Shown here: positions 1-5,375 of the stretch, piece after piece
Numbering within the stretch: position 1 is the first letter of the stretch
How the letters are laid out: the number at the start of each line of letters is the position of its first letter
Source of the DNA: an uncultured Clostridia bacterium
GTDB taxonomy: Bacteria; Bacillota; Clostridia; Christensenellales; Aristaeellaceae
Length of the DNA: 5,517 nt
NCBI GenBank assembly: GCA_934615235.1
Contig: CAKTTL010000148.1
Span: 1 to 5,517, forward strand
Direction: 5' to 3'
Program-made: the position numbers and the translations under genes
The notes under the pieces: model-generated
Database searches by the model: none
What the model saw: the letters and a program-made list of their open reading frames with translations, nothing else
What the model was told of the DNA's origin: nothing

Positions 1-37
1 GGGGGAACCCTTCTTTCTGCGAAAGAAGGGTTCCCCC
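1..37. repeat. Perfect 17-bp-stem palindrome, copy 1
   Basis: The arm GGGGGAACCCTTCTTTC (1-17) is exactly complementary to 21-37, around a three-base TGC loop. No T-tract follows, so it is not a canonical intrinsic terminator. It may extend left of the window, because the second copy at 170-215 has two extra paired bases at its outer end. It lies at the 3' side of whatever plus-strand gene ends left of the window, just before the terminator at 67-93. It may act as an mRNA 3'-end structure or be a dispersed palindromic repeat; the role is inferred. Confidence 0.8.
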
Positions 38-66
38 TCGCGCTCCCCCTCCTAAGAAAGCCATTT

Positions 67-93
67 CGCCGGGCTAGCGCCCGGCGTTTTTTT
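67..93 (+). terminator. Rho-independent terminator for an off-window plus-strand gene
   Basis: The stem CGCCGGGC (67-74) pairs with GCCCGGCG (79-86) across a TAGC loop and is followed at once by seven T (87-93). This is a textbook intrinsic terminator in the plus direction. No plus-strand gene ends inside the window before it, so it must serve a gene left of position 1. The string AAGAAAGCCAT (54-64) sits two bases upstream and recurs in inverted orientation at 147-157. Confidence 0.85.
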
Positions 94-106
94 CACAAAT
101 ATTCAC

Positions 107-143
107 ACGCCGCCCGCCCCTCCCTTTGAGGGGCGGACGGCGT
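107..143 (-). terminator. GC-rich hairpin, possible terminator of the 227-1435 gene
   Basis: Positions 107-122 pair with 128-143 around a CCTTT loop. There is one C/A mismatch (113/137) in an otherwise complete 16-position stem. Read on the minus strand it follows the stop of the 227-1435 gene and is preceded by AAGAAAGCCAT, the same string that precedes the opposing terminator at 67-93. The minus-strand sequence after the stem is GTGAATATTTGTG, which is only weakly T-rich, so termination may be inefficient. Its position and the shared upstream string make a terminator more likely than chance structure. Confidence 0.45.
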
Positions 144-169
144 AATATGGCTTTCTTCGGAATGGGGGT

Positions 170-215
170 CTGGGGGAAAACCCTTCTTTCTCCTGAAAGA
201 AGGGTTTTCCCCCAG
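170..215. repeat. Perfect 21-bp-stem palindrome, copy 2
   Basis: Positions 170-190 are exactly complementary to 195-215 around a TCCT loop. The stem matches the palindrome at 1-37 (GGGGG, A-run, CCCTTCTTTC) but has AAAA where the other has AA. The opposite arm has TTTT where the other has TT, so pairing is preserved. It lies 11 bp past the stop of the 227-1435 gene in that gene's sense direction. No U-tract follows on either strand. Confidence 0.85.
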
Positions 216-226
216 CGTCTCCCCCG

Positions 227-1435
227 TCACTCCATCTCGGTCCAGAGAGGGAGCTCTTCGTATAGCTCGGAGGGTTCCTGGCTGTCGTCGTCGGGCACGG
301 CGGGCGCGGCGGTGTCGCTGCTGCGCAGGGCGAAGGACTGTTCAGCAAACTCGCCGGACTGGATGAGGGCGAGCTTTTCTTTCGCCTCGTCGTCGAAAAG
401 ATCCTGCCAGCGCATTTCATCACGCTCAGCCCAGGGAGTCTCTTCGCCGGAAAGCCGCGCGTGCGCGGCAAGAACCGGGCCGACAGGCCGGCCGCCCGCC
501 ATTCTGCGGAAAAGCTCGACCCTGAGCGCCACGCCGTCGGGGACGCGCGGCCGGTTTTCCATCAGGAAACGGCGCAGGCGCGGGTCGCCGATGTTTTCCT
601 CGTAGAGGAGCGCGCTGAAGGGGCGGTCGTCGTCGTTTTGGATGGTGAGCGAGCAGCACATATCGTGCCCCTGCGCGAAGCGGAAACCGTCGACGAACGC
701 GGTCGCGCCGCGCAGGAAATAATACTCGGACGCGGCCATTTCAGCGAGCGTTTTCCGTCCCTTCTCCGTCATGCGGATATCGCCCGCCACAGGCCGGCCG
801 ACCCTTGAATGCGCGCGGTTATCAGCCACGACGAACGTCACCTCAATCGGCGCGGAAAGCTGGAACCCGCGCGGGCGGCCGGAATAATCGGGGATTCGGG
901 GCAGCGTGTTGAGGAACGCGTACAGCTTTTTCTCATAAACCTGACGCACATGGAAAAACACGCGCTCGGCGCGCTCGCCCGGTTCGGCGTTCTCGGGCAG
1001 AGGAAGTTCAATATAACCGTTGCCTGCGTCCGGAAGACTTGAGGAAAAATAAACCGTCAGCCTGCCCGTCAGCCGTTCGCCGACGCCGTGCCGGAGCAGT
1101 TCGGAAGGCCGGCGCGCGGGCGCGGGAGCCGGCTTTTCCGACGCGTCCTGTTCAGGCTTTGCGGGCTGGGCGGGCGTTTCCTGCCGTGCGGCGGGCTCGG
1201 TTTTCTCCTCCACAGGCGGCTGCGCCGCGCCCTTTTCCGCCGCGAAAGCGGCCTGAATTCCCGTCGCTTCTTTATAAGCGAGAATCGTCGCGCCGCGATA
1301 GGAAGCGTTCCTTCCGTCCTCCAGGCATCTGGCATGCACGCAATCCGCTTCCACCGCCGTTACCCAAACAATCTCGTTTCCCCACGTGGTGCGCAGCGAA
1401 TAGCACTTGCCCGGTTCCATCTTGTCAAAAAACAT
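227..1435 (-). CDS. Uncharacterised protein with a cold-shock-like (expanded OB-fold) central domain
   Basis: This encodes 402 residues of unestablished function. Residues 1-60 form a small, mostly beta-looking N-terminal domain. Residues about 62-112 are a Pro/Ala/Glu/Lys-rich, presumably disordered linker. Residues about 119-222 resemble a stretched cold-shock domain: GRLTVYF then NGYIELP (compare GxVKWFN...GFGFI), VFFHVRQV (compare the VFVHxSxI RNP2-like strand), and after an insertion IEVTFVVADNR...RPVAGDIRM (compare VEFEV...GPQAANV). Residues about 235-330 may be a second beta-rich domain, and the C-terminus is acidic (DDDSQEPSELYEELPLWTEME). No signal peptide or membrane segment is seen, so it is probably cytosolic. 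The ATG start at 1435 is backed by AGAGGGAGGG (1450-1441) and a strong promoter at 1509-1537. Open frames overlapping it on the plus strand lack such signals and are GC-driven shadows. The gene is a separate unit downstream of the transporter. A nucleic-acid-binding role is inference only; confidence is high that the gene is real and moderate for the domain. Confidence 0.85.
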   Translation of the reverse strand: MFFDKMEPGKCYSLRTTWGNEIVWVTAVEADCVHARCLEDGRNASYRGATILAYKEATGIQAAFAAEKGAAQPPVEEKTEPAARQETPAQPAKPEQDASEKPAPAPARRPSELLRHGVGERLTGRLTVYFSSSLPDAGNGYIELPLPENAEPGERAERVFFHVRQVYEKKLYAFLNTLPRIPDYSGRPRGFQLSAPIEVTFVVADNRAHSRVGRPVAGDIRMTEKGRKTLAEMAASEYYFLRGATAFVDGFRFAQGHDMCCSLTIQNDDDRPFSALLYEENIGDPRLRRFLMENRPRVPDGVALRVELFRRMAGGRPVGPVLAAHARLSGEETPWAERDEMRWQDLFDDEAKEKLALIQSGEFAEQSFALRSSDTAAPAVPDDDSQEPSELYEELPLWTEME

Positions 1436-1502
1436 GGTATCCCTCCCTCTTCAATAAGAAAACCAGTTCAAACCATTTACAACAATTATTGAAAACCTTC
1501 AT
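1425..1502 (-). CDS. Possible 25-codon upstream ORF in the leader of the 227-1435 gene
   Basis: An ATG at 1502-1500 opens a 25-codon frame ending in TGA at 1427-1425. It overlaps the start of the main gene (ATG at 1435) by 11 bases in a different frame. The peptide begins MKVFNNCCKWFELVF. The ATG sits about seven bases after the -10 hexamer, so the transcript would begin at or next to it and carry no Shine-Dalgarno sequence. Such leaderless starts are uncommon in Bacillota. If translated, it would run ribosomes across the main gene's binding site (translational coupling). It may equally be a chance frame. Confidence 0.2.
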   Translation of the reverse strand: MKVFNNCCKWFELVFLLKREGYHVF

Positions 1503-1508
1503 GTTACT

Positions 1509-1537
1509 ATTATGGAATTTTTTTCTTCATTTGTCAA
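1509..1537 (-). promoter_or_regulatory. Sigma-A-type promoter of the 227-1435 gene
   Basis: On the minus strand, the -35 TTGACA (1537-1532) matches consensus perfectly. A 17-base spacer separates it from the -10 CATAAT (1514-1509), a five-of-six match. The predicted transcription start is about 1502, leaving a leader of about 66 bases that ends in the GGGAGG ribosome binding site. It starts inside the tail of the transporter terminator, so the downstream gene is transcribed on its own. Confidence 0.85.
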
Positions 1538-1581
1538 ATAAAAAGCGAACTTTTCGCCGCAAAAAACGGCAAAAAGTCCGC
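1536..1581 (-). terminator. Rho-independent terminator of the MATE gene
   Basis: Read on the minus strand, GCGGACTTTTTGCCG (1581-1567) pairs with CGGCGAAAAGTTCGC (1559-1545) over 15 positions, including two G-T wobbles, around a T-rich seven-base loop. TTTTTATTT follows (1544-1536). It begins 13 bases past the transporter's stop codon. The T-tract runs into the -35 box of the next gene's promoter. On the plus strand no T-run follows the hairpin, so it works in one direction. Confidence 0.88.
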
Positions 1582-1594
1582 GATCGAACCAGAA

Positions 1595-2962
1595 TTACGC
1601 CGCCTGCGCCGCGGCGCTGACCTTTTTCAGCGTGCGTTTGTAGATAAAGAACTGGCCGATGGCCGTAATCGTCCAGGAAACAGGATAGCACAGATACAGG
1701 CAGACGATCGTCGGCCACCAGGCGAAGACGGTCATGATCCAGACGACGCGCAGGAGGCACGCGCCGACGAGCGTGCAGATCATCGGGGCGAACGACTGAC
1801 CCATGCCGCGCGTGACGCCGGGAATCACGCTCATAAAGCCGCCGGTGAAATACACGGCGTTCAATACGATCAGGCGCGTCATGCCCAGCTCGATCACCTC
1901 CGGATCGCTCGTATAGATGGAGAGCAGCTGGCGGCCGAAGAGCAGCATCGCGCCGCAGATCAGCACCCAGCAGGCCATGACCAGCACGCTGCACGCCCGG
2001 GCAATGCCCTTGACGCGATCGAACCGCCGCGCGCCGACATTCTGGCCGGTGAAGCTGATAGCAGAGTTGTACAGCGCGTTGTTGGCCGTGTCGGTCAGGC
2101 CCTGAATGTTGGAAGCGGCCGTCGCGGCGGCAACCATGGTGGAACCGAAGGAATTGACTGCGGACTGAACGAGCACGTTGGAAACGGAGAAGAGCATGCC
2201 CTGCAGCCCTGCCGGCACGCCGATGCGGATGATCCGGACAAACTCCTCCTTGTGGATTTGCAGATGGCGTAGGCTGAGACGGACGGCGCTTTCGGAGCGG
2301 ATCATAAACCCGACGACGAGCAGCGCCGAGAGATACTGCGAAATCACCGTCGCCCATGCGACGCCCGCGACGCTCATGTTCATGCAGGCGACGAAAAACA
2401 GATTCAGCGCGACGTTCACGCAGCCGGAGACCGAAAGGAAGATCATCGGGCGGCGGCTGTCGCCTGCGGCGCGCAGCACGGCGGCGCCGAAGTTATAAAC
2501 CAGGTTGGCCGGCATGCCGATAAAATAAATCCGAAGATATAAGGAAGAAAGATCGAGAATATCCTCCGGGGTGCCCATCAGCTCCAGCAGCGGCCGGCTG
2601 AGGAAAAGGCCGAGCGCCGTCACCGCCAGGCCGCCGATGATGGAAAGCGTCATCGACGTGTGCACCGCGCGGGTCACGCCGCGCTGGCTGCGCGCGCCGT
2701 ATTCCTGCGCCACGACGACGCTCGCGCCGACAGACAGACCCATAAACAGATTCACAAGCAGGTTGACGAGCGAACCCGTCGCACCGACAGCCGCCATCGC
2801 CTCCTTGCCGTTAAACCGCCCGACGACGATCGTATCCGCCGCATTGAAAAGCAGCTGCAGCAGGTTCATAATCATAATCGGTATGGCAAAAACGAGAATC
2901 CCTTTCAAAATGGGCCCGGAACACATATCGAGTTCGCGACGCTCCTTTCGCAAGGCATCCAC
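1595..2962 (-). CDS. MATE family efflux transporter (multidrug or Na+-driven antiporter)
   Basis: An integral membrane exporter predicted to expel cationic or aromatic compounds in exchange for H+ or Na+; the substrate cannot be read from the sequence. The 455 residues are normal for MATE proteins and show the two-fold repeat of about six helices per half. TM1 (residues about 19-49) carries LQLLFNAADTIVVGRF. Half one has GATGSLVNLLVN near 60-71 and AVLRAAGDSRRPM at 161-173. Half two has NALYNSAISFTGQNVGARR near 295-313 and the matching GVTRGMGQSFAPM at 382-394. The inter-half loop is about residues 222-246. The start is uncertain: GTG at 2962 overlaps the only good ribosome binding site (AGGGGG, 2967-2962). 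TTG at 2953 lies eight bases after that site and would give 452 residues. ATG at 2926 would give 443 but trims a segment usually kept in relatives. It has its own promoter and terminator and is divergent from fhs. Confidence 0.95.
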   Translation of the reverse strand: MDALRKERRELDMCSGPILKGILVFAIPIMIMNLLQLLFNAADTIVVGRFNGKEAMAAVGATGSLVNLLVNLFMGLSVGASVVVAQEYGARSQRGVTRAVHTSMTLSIIGGLAVTALGLFLSRPLLELMGTPEDILDLSSLYLRIYFIGMPANLVYNFGAAVLRAAGDSRRPMIFLSVSGCVNVALNLFFVACMNMSVAGVAWATVISQYLSALLVVGFMIRSESAVRLSLRHLQIHKEEFVRIIRIGVPAGLQGMLFSVSNVLVQSAVNSFGSTMVAAATAASNIQGLTDTANNALYNSAISFTGQNVGARRFDRVKGIARACSVLVMACWVLICGAMLLFGRQLLSIYTSDPEVIELGMTRLIVLNAVYFTGGFMSVIPGVTRGMGQSFAPMICTLVGACLLRVVWIMTVFAWWPTIVCLYLCYPVSWTITAIGQFFIYKRTLKKVSAAAQAA

Positions 2963-2968
2963 CCCCTA

Positions 2969-2995
2969 TTGTATCGTAACAGCTTTTATTATAGC
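2969..2995 (+). promoter_or_regulatory. Weak candidate promoter for fhs
   Basis: TTGTAT (2969-2974) and TATAGC (2990-2995) are spaced by 15 bases, shorter than ideal. It is the best sigma-A-like pair found upstream of fhs on the plus strand. It overlaps the transporter's extended -10 on the other strand, so the two would compete. Transcription would start near 3002, giving a leader of about 113 bases that includes the palindrome at 3016-3027. Confidence 0.22.
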
Positions 2996-2996
2996 A
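2988..2996 (-). promoter_or_regulatory. Extended -10 promoter of the MATE gene
   Basis: On the minus strand TGCTATAAT (2996-2988) is a perfect extended -10 element. The -35 region, around CTTCCC near 3011-3016, is poor, which fits a promoter that relies on the extended -10 or on an activator. Transcription should begin near 2981, giving a short leader of roughly 20-28 bases. That leaves little room for any start site upstream of 2962. Confidence 0.7.
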
Positions 2997-3015
2997 CAAA
3001 TAGCGGCAAAGGGAA

Positions 3016-3027
3016 GTCCCGCGGGAC
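3016..3027. promoter_or_regulatory. 12-bp perfect palindrome between the divergent genes, candidate operator
   Basis: GTCCCGCGGGAC is its own reverse complement. It sits next to and over the poor -35 region of the transporter promoter, and upstream of fhs. That position suits a regulator of the transporter, of fhs or of both. No regulator gene is in the window and the site is not one I recognise, so this is inference from symmetry and place. In a GC-rich region a short GC palindrome can also arise by chance. Confidence 0.35.
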
Positions 3028-3114
3028 GATTTCCAAATTCCAGATACGCGGGAAGGGAAACGCCGCGTCCGCGCCGAACAAACACACGCATGACCTCGAA
3101 AAGGAGCTGATTGG

Positions 3115-4788
3115 ATGGCCTGGAAGACGGATATTGAAATCGCGCGCGAAGCGCGTCCGAAAAAAATAACTGAAATCGCCGCCGAATGCGGGATCGACGA
3201 AAAATACGTCGAGCTTTACGGCAATTACAAGGCGAAAATCAATTACCGGATGATGAACGCGCTCGACCGCCCGGACGGCAGGCTGGTGCTGGTGACGGCG
3301 ATCACGCCGACCCCCGCGGGCGAGGGCAAGACCACGACGACCGTCGGCCTCGCGGACGGCCTGCGCCGAATCGGCAGGAAATCGGTCGTCGCGCTGCGCG
3401 AGCCGAGTCTGGGGCCGGTTTTCGGCGTAAAGGGCGGCGCGGCGGGCGGCGGCTACGCGCAGGTAATCCCGATGGAGGACATCAACCTGCACTTCACGGG
3501 CGATTTCCACGCCATCGGCGCGGCGAACAACCTGCTCGCCGCAATGCTGGATAACCACATCCAGCAGGGCAACACGCTCGGCATCGACCCGCGTCAGATC
3601 ACCTGGCGGCGCGCCGTCGATATGAACGACCGGCAGCTGCGCAATCTCGTCGACGGGCTTGGCGGGCGGACGAACGGCACGCCGCGCGAGGACGGATTCG
3701 ATATCACCGTCGCCTCGGAAGTAATGGCGGTACTCTGCCTCGCCTCGTCGCTGACCGACCTGAAAGCGCGGCTGGGACGGATCATCGTGGGGTATACATA
3801 CGCGGGCGAACCGGTAACCGCGCACGATCTGAAAGCGGAAGGCGCCATGGCCGCGCTGCTGCGCGACGCGATCAACCCCAACCTCGCGCAGACGCTCGAA
3901 GGCACGCCCGCGTTTATCCACGGCGGACCGTTCGCGAATATCGCGCACGGCTGCAACTCCGTGCTGGCCACGCGCATGGCGATGAAGCTTGGGGATTACG
4001 CGATCACGGAAGCGGGCTTCGCTGCCGATCTGGGGGCGGAAAAGTTTTTCGATATTAAATGCCGCATGGCGGCGTTAAAACCCTCGGCGGTCGTCGTCGT
4101 GGCGACCGTGCGCGCGCTGAAGCACCACGGCGGAGCGCTCAAGGCGAAGCTGAGCGAAGAAAACCTGTCCGCGCTGGAGAAGGGACTGCCAAACCTGCTG
4201 CGGCATGTGGAGAACATCACGAACGTGTTCGGTCTGCCGTGCGTGGTGGCAATCAACGCATTCCCGACGGACACCGCAGCGGAACTGGCGCTGGTAGAGC
4301 GAAAATGCAACGAGCTGGGCGTAAACGTCGCGCTGAGCGAAGTATGGGCCAGGGGCGGCGAAGGTGGCGTTACGCTGGCGGAGGAAGTGGTACGGCTGTG
4401 CGAAACGCCGAGCGATTTCCGGACGAGCTATCCGCTGGATGCGAGCATTGAAGAGAAGCTGGAAATGATCTGCAAGCGGGTTTACCATGCGGCGGGCGTG
4501 AAGCTGACGCCGGAAGCGAAGAAGCAGGCAAAGCGGCTGACGGAGCTTGGGTTTGGCGGACTGCCGATCTGCATGGCGAAGACGCAGTATTCGTTCTCGG
4601 ATAATCAGAATCTGCGCGGTGCGCCGGAGGGGTTCACGGTAACGGTAAGGAATCTGAAAGTCAGCGCGGGGGCAGGGTTTATCGTTGCGTTGACGGGGGA
4701 TATTATGACGATGCCGGGATTGCCGAAGGAGCCTGCGGCGGAGAAGATCGATGTGGATGAGGATGGAAGGATTGTCGGGTTGTTTTAG
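3115..4788 (+). CDS. fhs: Formate--tetrahydrofolate ligase
   Basis: A cytosolic enzyme joining formate to tetrahydrofolate with ATP to give 10-formyl-tetrahydrofolate, via formyl phosphate; it is the entry of formate into one-carbon metabolism and a step of the methyl branch of the Wood-Ljungdahl pathway. At 557 residues it is full length for the bacterial family. Seen in order: the P-loop TPTPAGEGKT at 64-73; LREPSLGP at 94-101, whose Arg95 should match the formyl-phosphate-binding Arg97 of the Moorella enzyme; the signature GVKGGAAGGGY at 104-114; HGGPFANIAHGCNS at 269-282; the second signature VATVRALKHHGG at 329-340; Phe383 and Trp411, which should match the aromatic pair that stacks on the folate; and MPGLPKEPAA near 533-542. 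The ATG at 3115 follows AAGGAG (3101-3106) by eight bases. No other folate gene lies beside it, so the metabolic setting stays open. No U-tailed terminator follows; a repeat array starts three bases after the stop. Confidence 0.98.
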   Translation: MAWKTDIEIAREARPKKITEIAAECGIDEKYVELYGNYKAKINYRMMNALDRPDGRLVLVTAITPTPAGEGKTTTTVGLADGLRRIGRKSVVALREPSLGPVFGVKGGAAGGGYAQVIPMEDINLHFTGDFHAIGAANNLLAAMLDNHIQQGNTLGIDPRQITWRRAVDMNDRQLRNLVDGLGGRTNGTPREDGFDITVASEVMAVLCLASSLTDLKARLGRIIVGYTYAGEPVTAHDLKAEGAMAALLRDAINPNLAQTLEGTPAFIHGGPFANIAHGCNSVLATRMAMKLGDYAITEAGFAADLGAEKFFDIKCRMAALKPSAVVVVATVRALKHHGGALKAKLSEENLSALEKGLPNLLRHVENITNVFGLPCVVAINAFPTDTAAELALVERKCNELGVNVALSEVWARGGEGGVTLAEEVVRLCETPSDFRTSYPLDASIEEKLEMICKRVYHAAGVKLTPEAKKQAKRLTELGFGGLPICMAKTQYSFSDNQNLRGAPEGFTVTVRNLKVSAGAGFIVALTGDIMTMPGLPKEPAAEKIDVDEDGRIVGLF

Positions 4789-4791
4789 GCA

Positions 4792-4949
4792 GCATGGTTC
4801 TGAGTGAAGGTGGAAGGTCCAGGGAACTCAGTTCCCTGGCAGGGGTTATAGGGGGCAGAGCCCCCTAACGTAGCCCTAGCCCATGCGGCCCGTGGCCGCC
4901 TAAAGAACCGCGCAATGTTCGCGCGGAGCGCGGACGAGCTGAAGCGGCC
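4792..4949. repeat. Structured tandem repeat, unit A (158 bp)
   Basis: It begins GCATGGTTCTGAGTGAA. It contains hairpins at 4819-4839 (CCAGGGAAC / GTTCCCTGG, TCA loop), 4845-4869 (GTTA plus GGGGGC / GCCCCC plus TAAC, AGA loop, TA bulge), 4885-4899 (GCGGCC / GGCCGC, CGT loop) and 4917-4935 (GTTCGCGC / GCGCGGAC, GGA loop, one wobble). It starts three bases after the fhs stop codon. No reading frame in it shows signs of coding. Confidence 0.85.
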
Positions 4950-5098
4950 GCATGGTTCTGAGTGAAAGCGGAAGGTCCAGGGAACTCAGTTCCCTGGCAG
5001 GGAGTGCAGGGGGACGGAGTCCCTCCTGCCCTCGATGCGCCGCAGCGCACAAAGAAGCGCGCAATGTTCGCGCGGAGCGCGGACGAGCTGAAGCAGCC
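4950..5098. repeat. Structured tandem repeat, unit B (149 bp)
   Basis: Its first and last thirds are nearly identical to unit A: the first hairpin at 4977-4997 is unchanged, and the last at 5066-5084 is unchanged. The middle differs in sequence yet still folds. At 5006-5029, GCAGGGGGAC pairs with GTCCC..CCTGC around a GGA loop with one bulged T. At 5036-5049, TGCGC pairs with GCGCA. Unit B ends GAGCTGAAGCAGCC just before unit C. Confidence 0.85.
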
Positions 5099-5181
5099 GC
5101 ATGGTTCTGAGTGAAAGCGGAAGGTCCAGGAAACTCAGTTCCCTGGTAGGGGGTTATAGGGGGCAGAGCCCCCTAACGTAG
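5099..5181. repeat. Structured tandem repeat, unit C (truncated, 83 bp)
   Basis: It carries the first two hairpins only (5126-5146 and 5153-5177), and similarity to unit A stops after TAACGTAG at 5181. The second hairpin matches unit A exactly, whereas the opening GTGAAAGCGG matches unit B. One base at 5131 (G to A) breaks a pair in the first hairpin on the plus strand. On a minus-strand transcript the same change leaves a G-U wobble. Confidence 0.8.
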
Positions 5182-5204
5182 TTCCGCATTGCACGACCTG
5201 ACCA

Positions 5205-5275
5205 GGATATATCTGAAAAAGGAAAAGCCGTCGTGATGGAGTCTCAGGGAATTTTTCAGATGCACCCTAATATCC
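5205..5275. repeat. Imperfect inverted repeat, 16 paired bases
   Basis: GGATAT plus ATCTGAAAAA (5205-5220) is complementary to TTTTTCAGAT (5252-5261) and ATATCC (5270-5275), with an eight-base bulge between the two right-hand blocks and a 31-base loop. It could be the stem of a small RNA, the end of a decayed mobile element, or chance in AT-rich DNA. No target-site duplication or transposase fragment was seen. Confidence 0.5.
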
Positions 5276-5375
5276 CCGTTTTCTGCGTGCTTCTCAACGC
5301 ACAAACGACCACGAACGCTCTCCCTCCCATTCATCAACAACAAAAAATTATGCAGAAGCACGGCTGTCCTTCACA

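Noticed and set aside
126..1620. Several plus-strand open frames (126-605, 461-808, 809-1042, 1039-1620)
   Set aside because: They lie opposite the 227-1435 gene, are Arg/Pro/Ser-rich in the way GC-rich antisense frames are, and have no ribosome binding site or promoter. The minus-strand gene has both.
1527..2357. 276-residue minus-strand frame inside the MATE gene
   Set aside because: It is in another frame of a clear MATE coding sequence and is Arg/Pro-rich. It shows no membrane helices or known motifs.
2989..3948. 319-residue minus-strand frame antisense to the start of fhs
   Set aside because: It overlaps a certain fhs reading frame, is Arg/Ala/Val/Asp-rich with no recognisable domain, and is the usual antisense shadow of a GC-rich gene.
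4845..4869. Integron attC-like site (GTTA...TAAC ends of the hairpin)
   Set aside because: The ends do not fit the RYYYAAC/GTTRRRY consensus, no second inner box pair is present, and there is no integrase or gene cassette.
4865..5050. 61-residue minus-strand frame in the repeat array
   Set aside because: It is wholly made of repeat-unit sequence (hairpin arms read as CQGTEFPGPSAF), and no ribosome binding site was seen. It is a translation of structured DNA.
4792..5181. CRISPR-like array
   Set aside because: The units are about 150 bp, tandem, without regular unique spacers, and the copies are mosaic.
5173..5361. 62-residue minus-strand frame starting at GTG 5361
   Set aside because: GAAGGA lies at a fair distance before the GTG, which made it tempting. 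But there is no promoter, no recognisable motif, and its end runs into repeat unit C. A small gene is not excluded.
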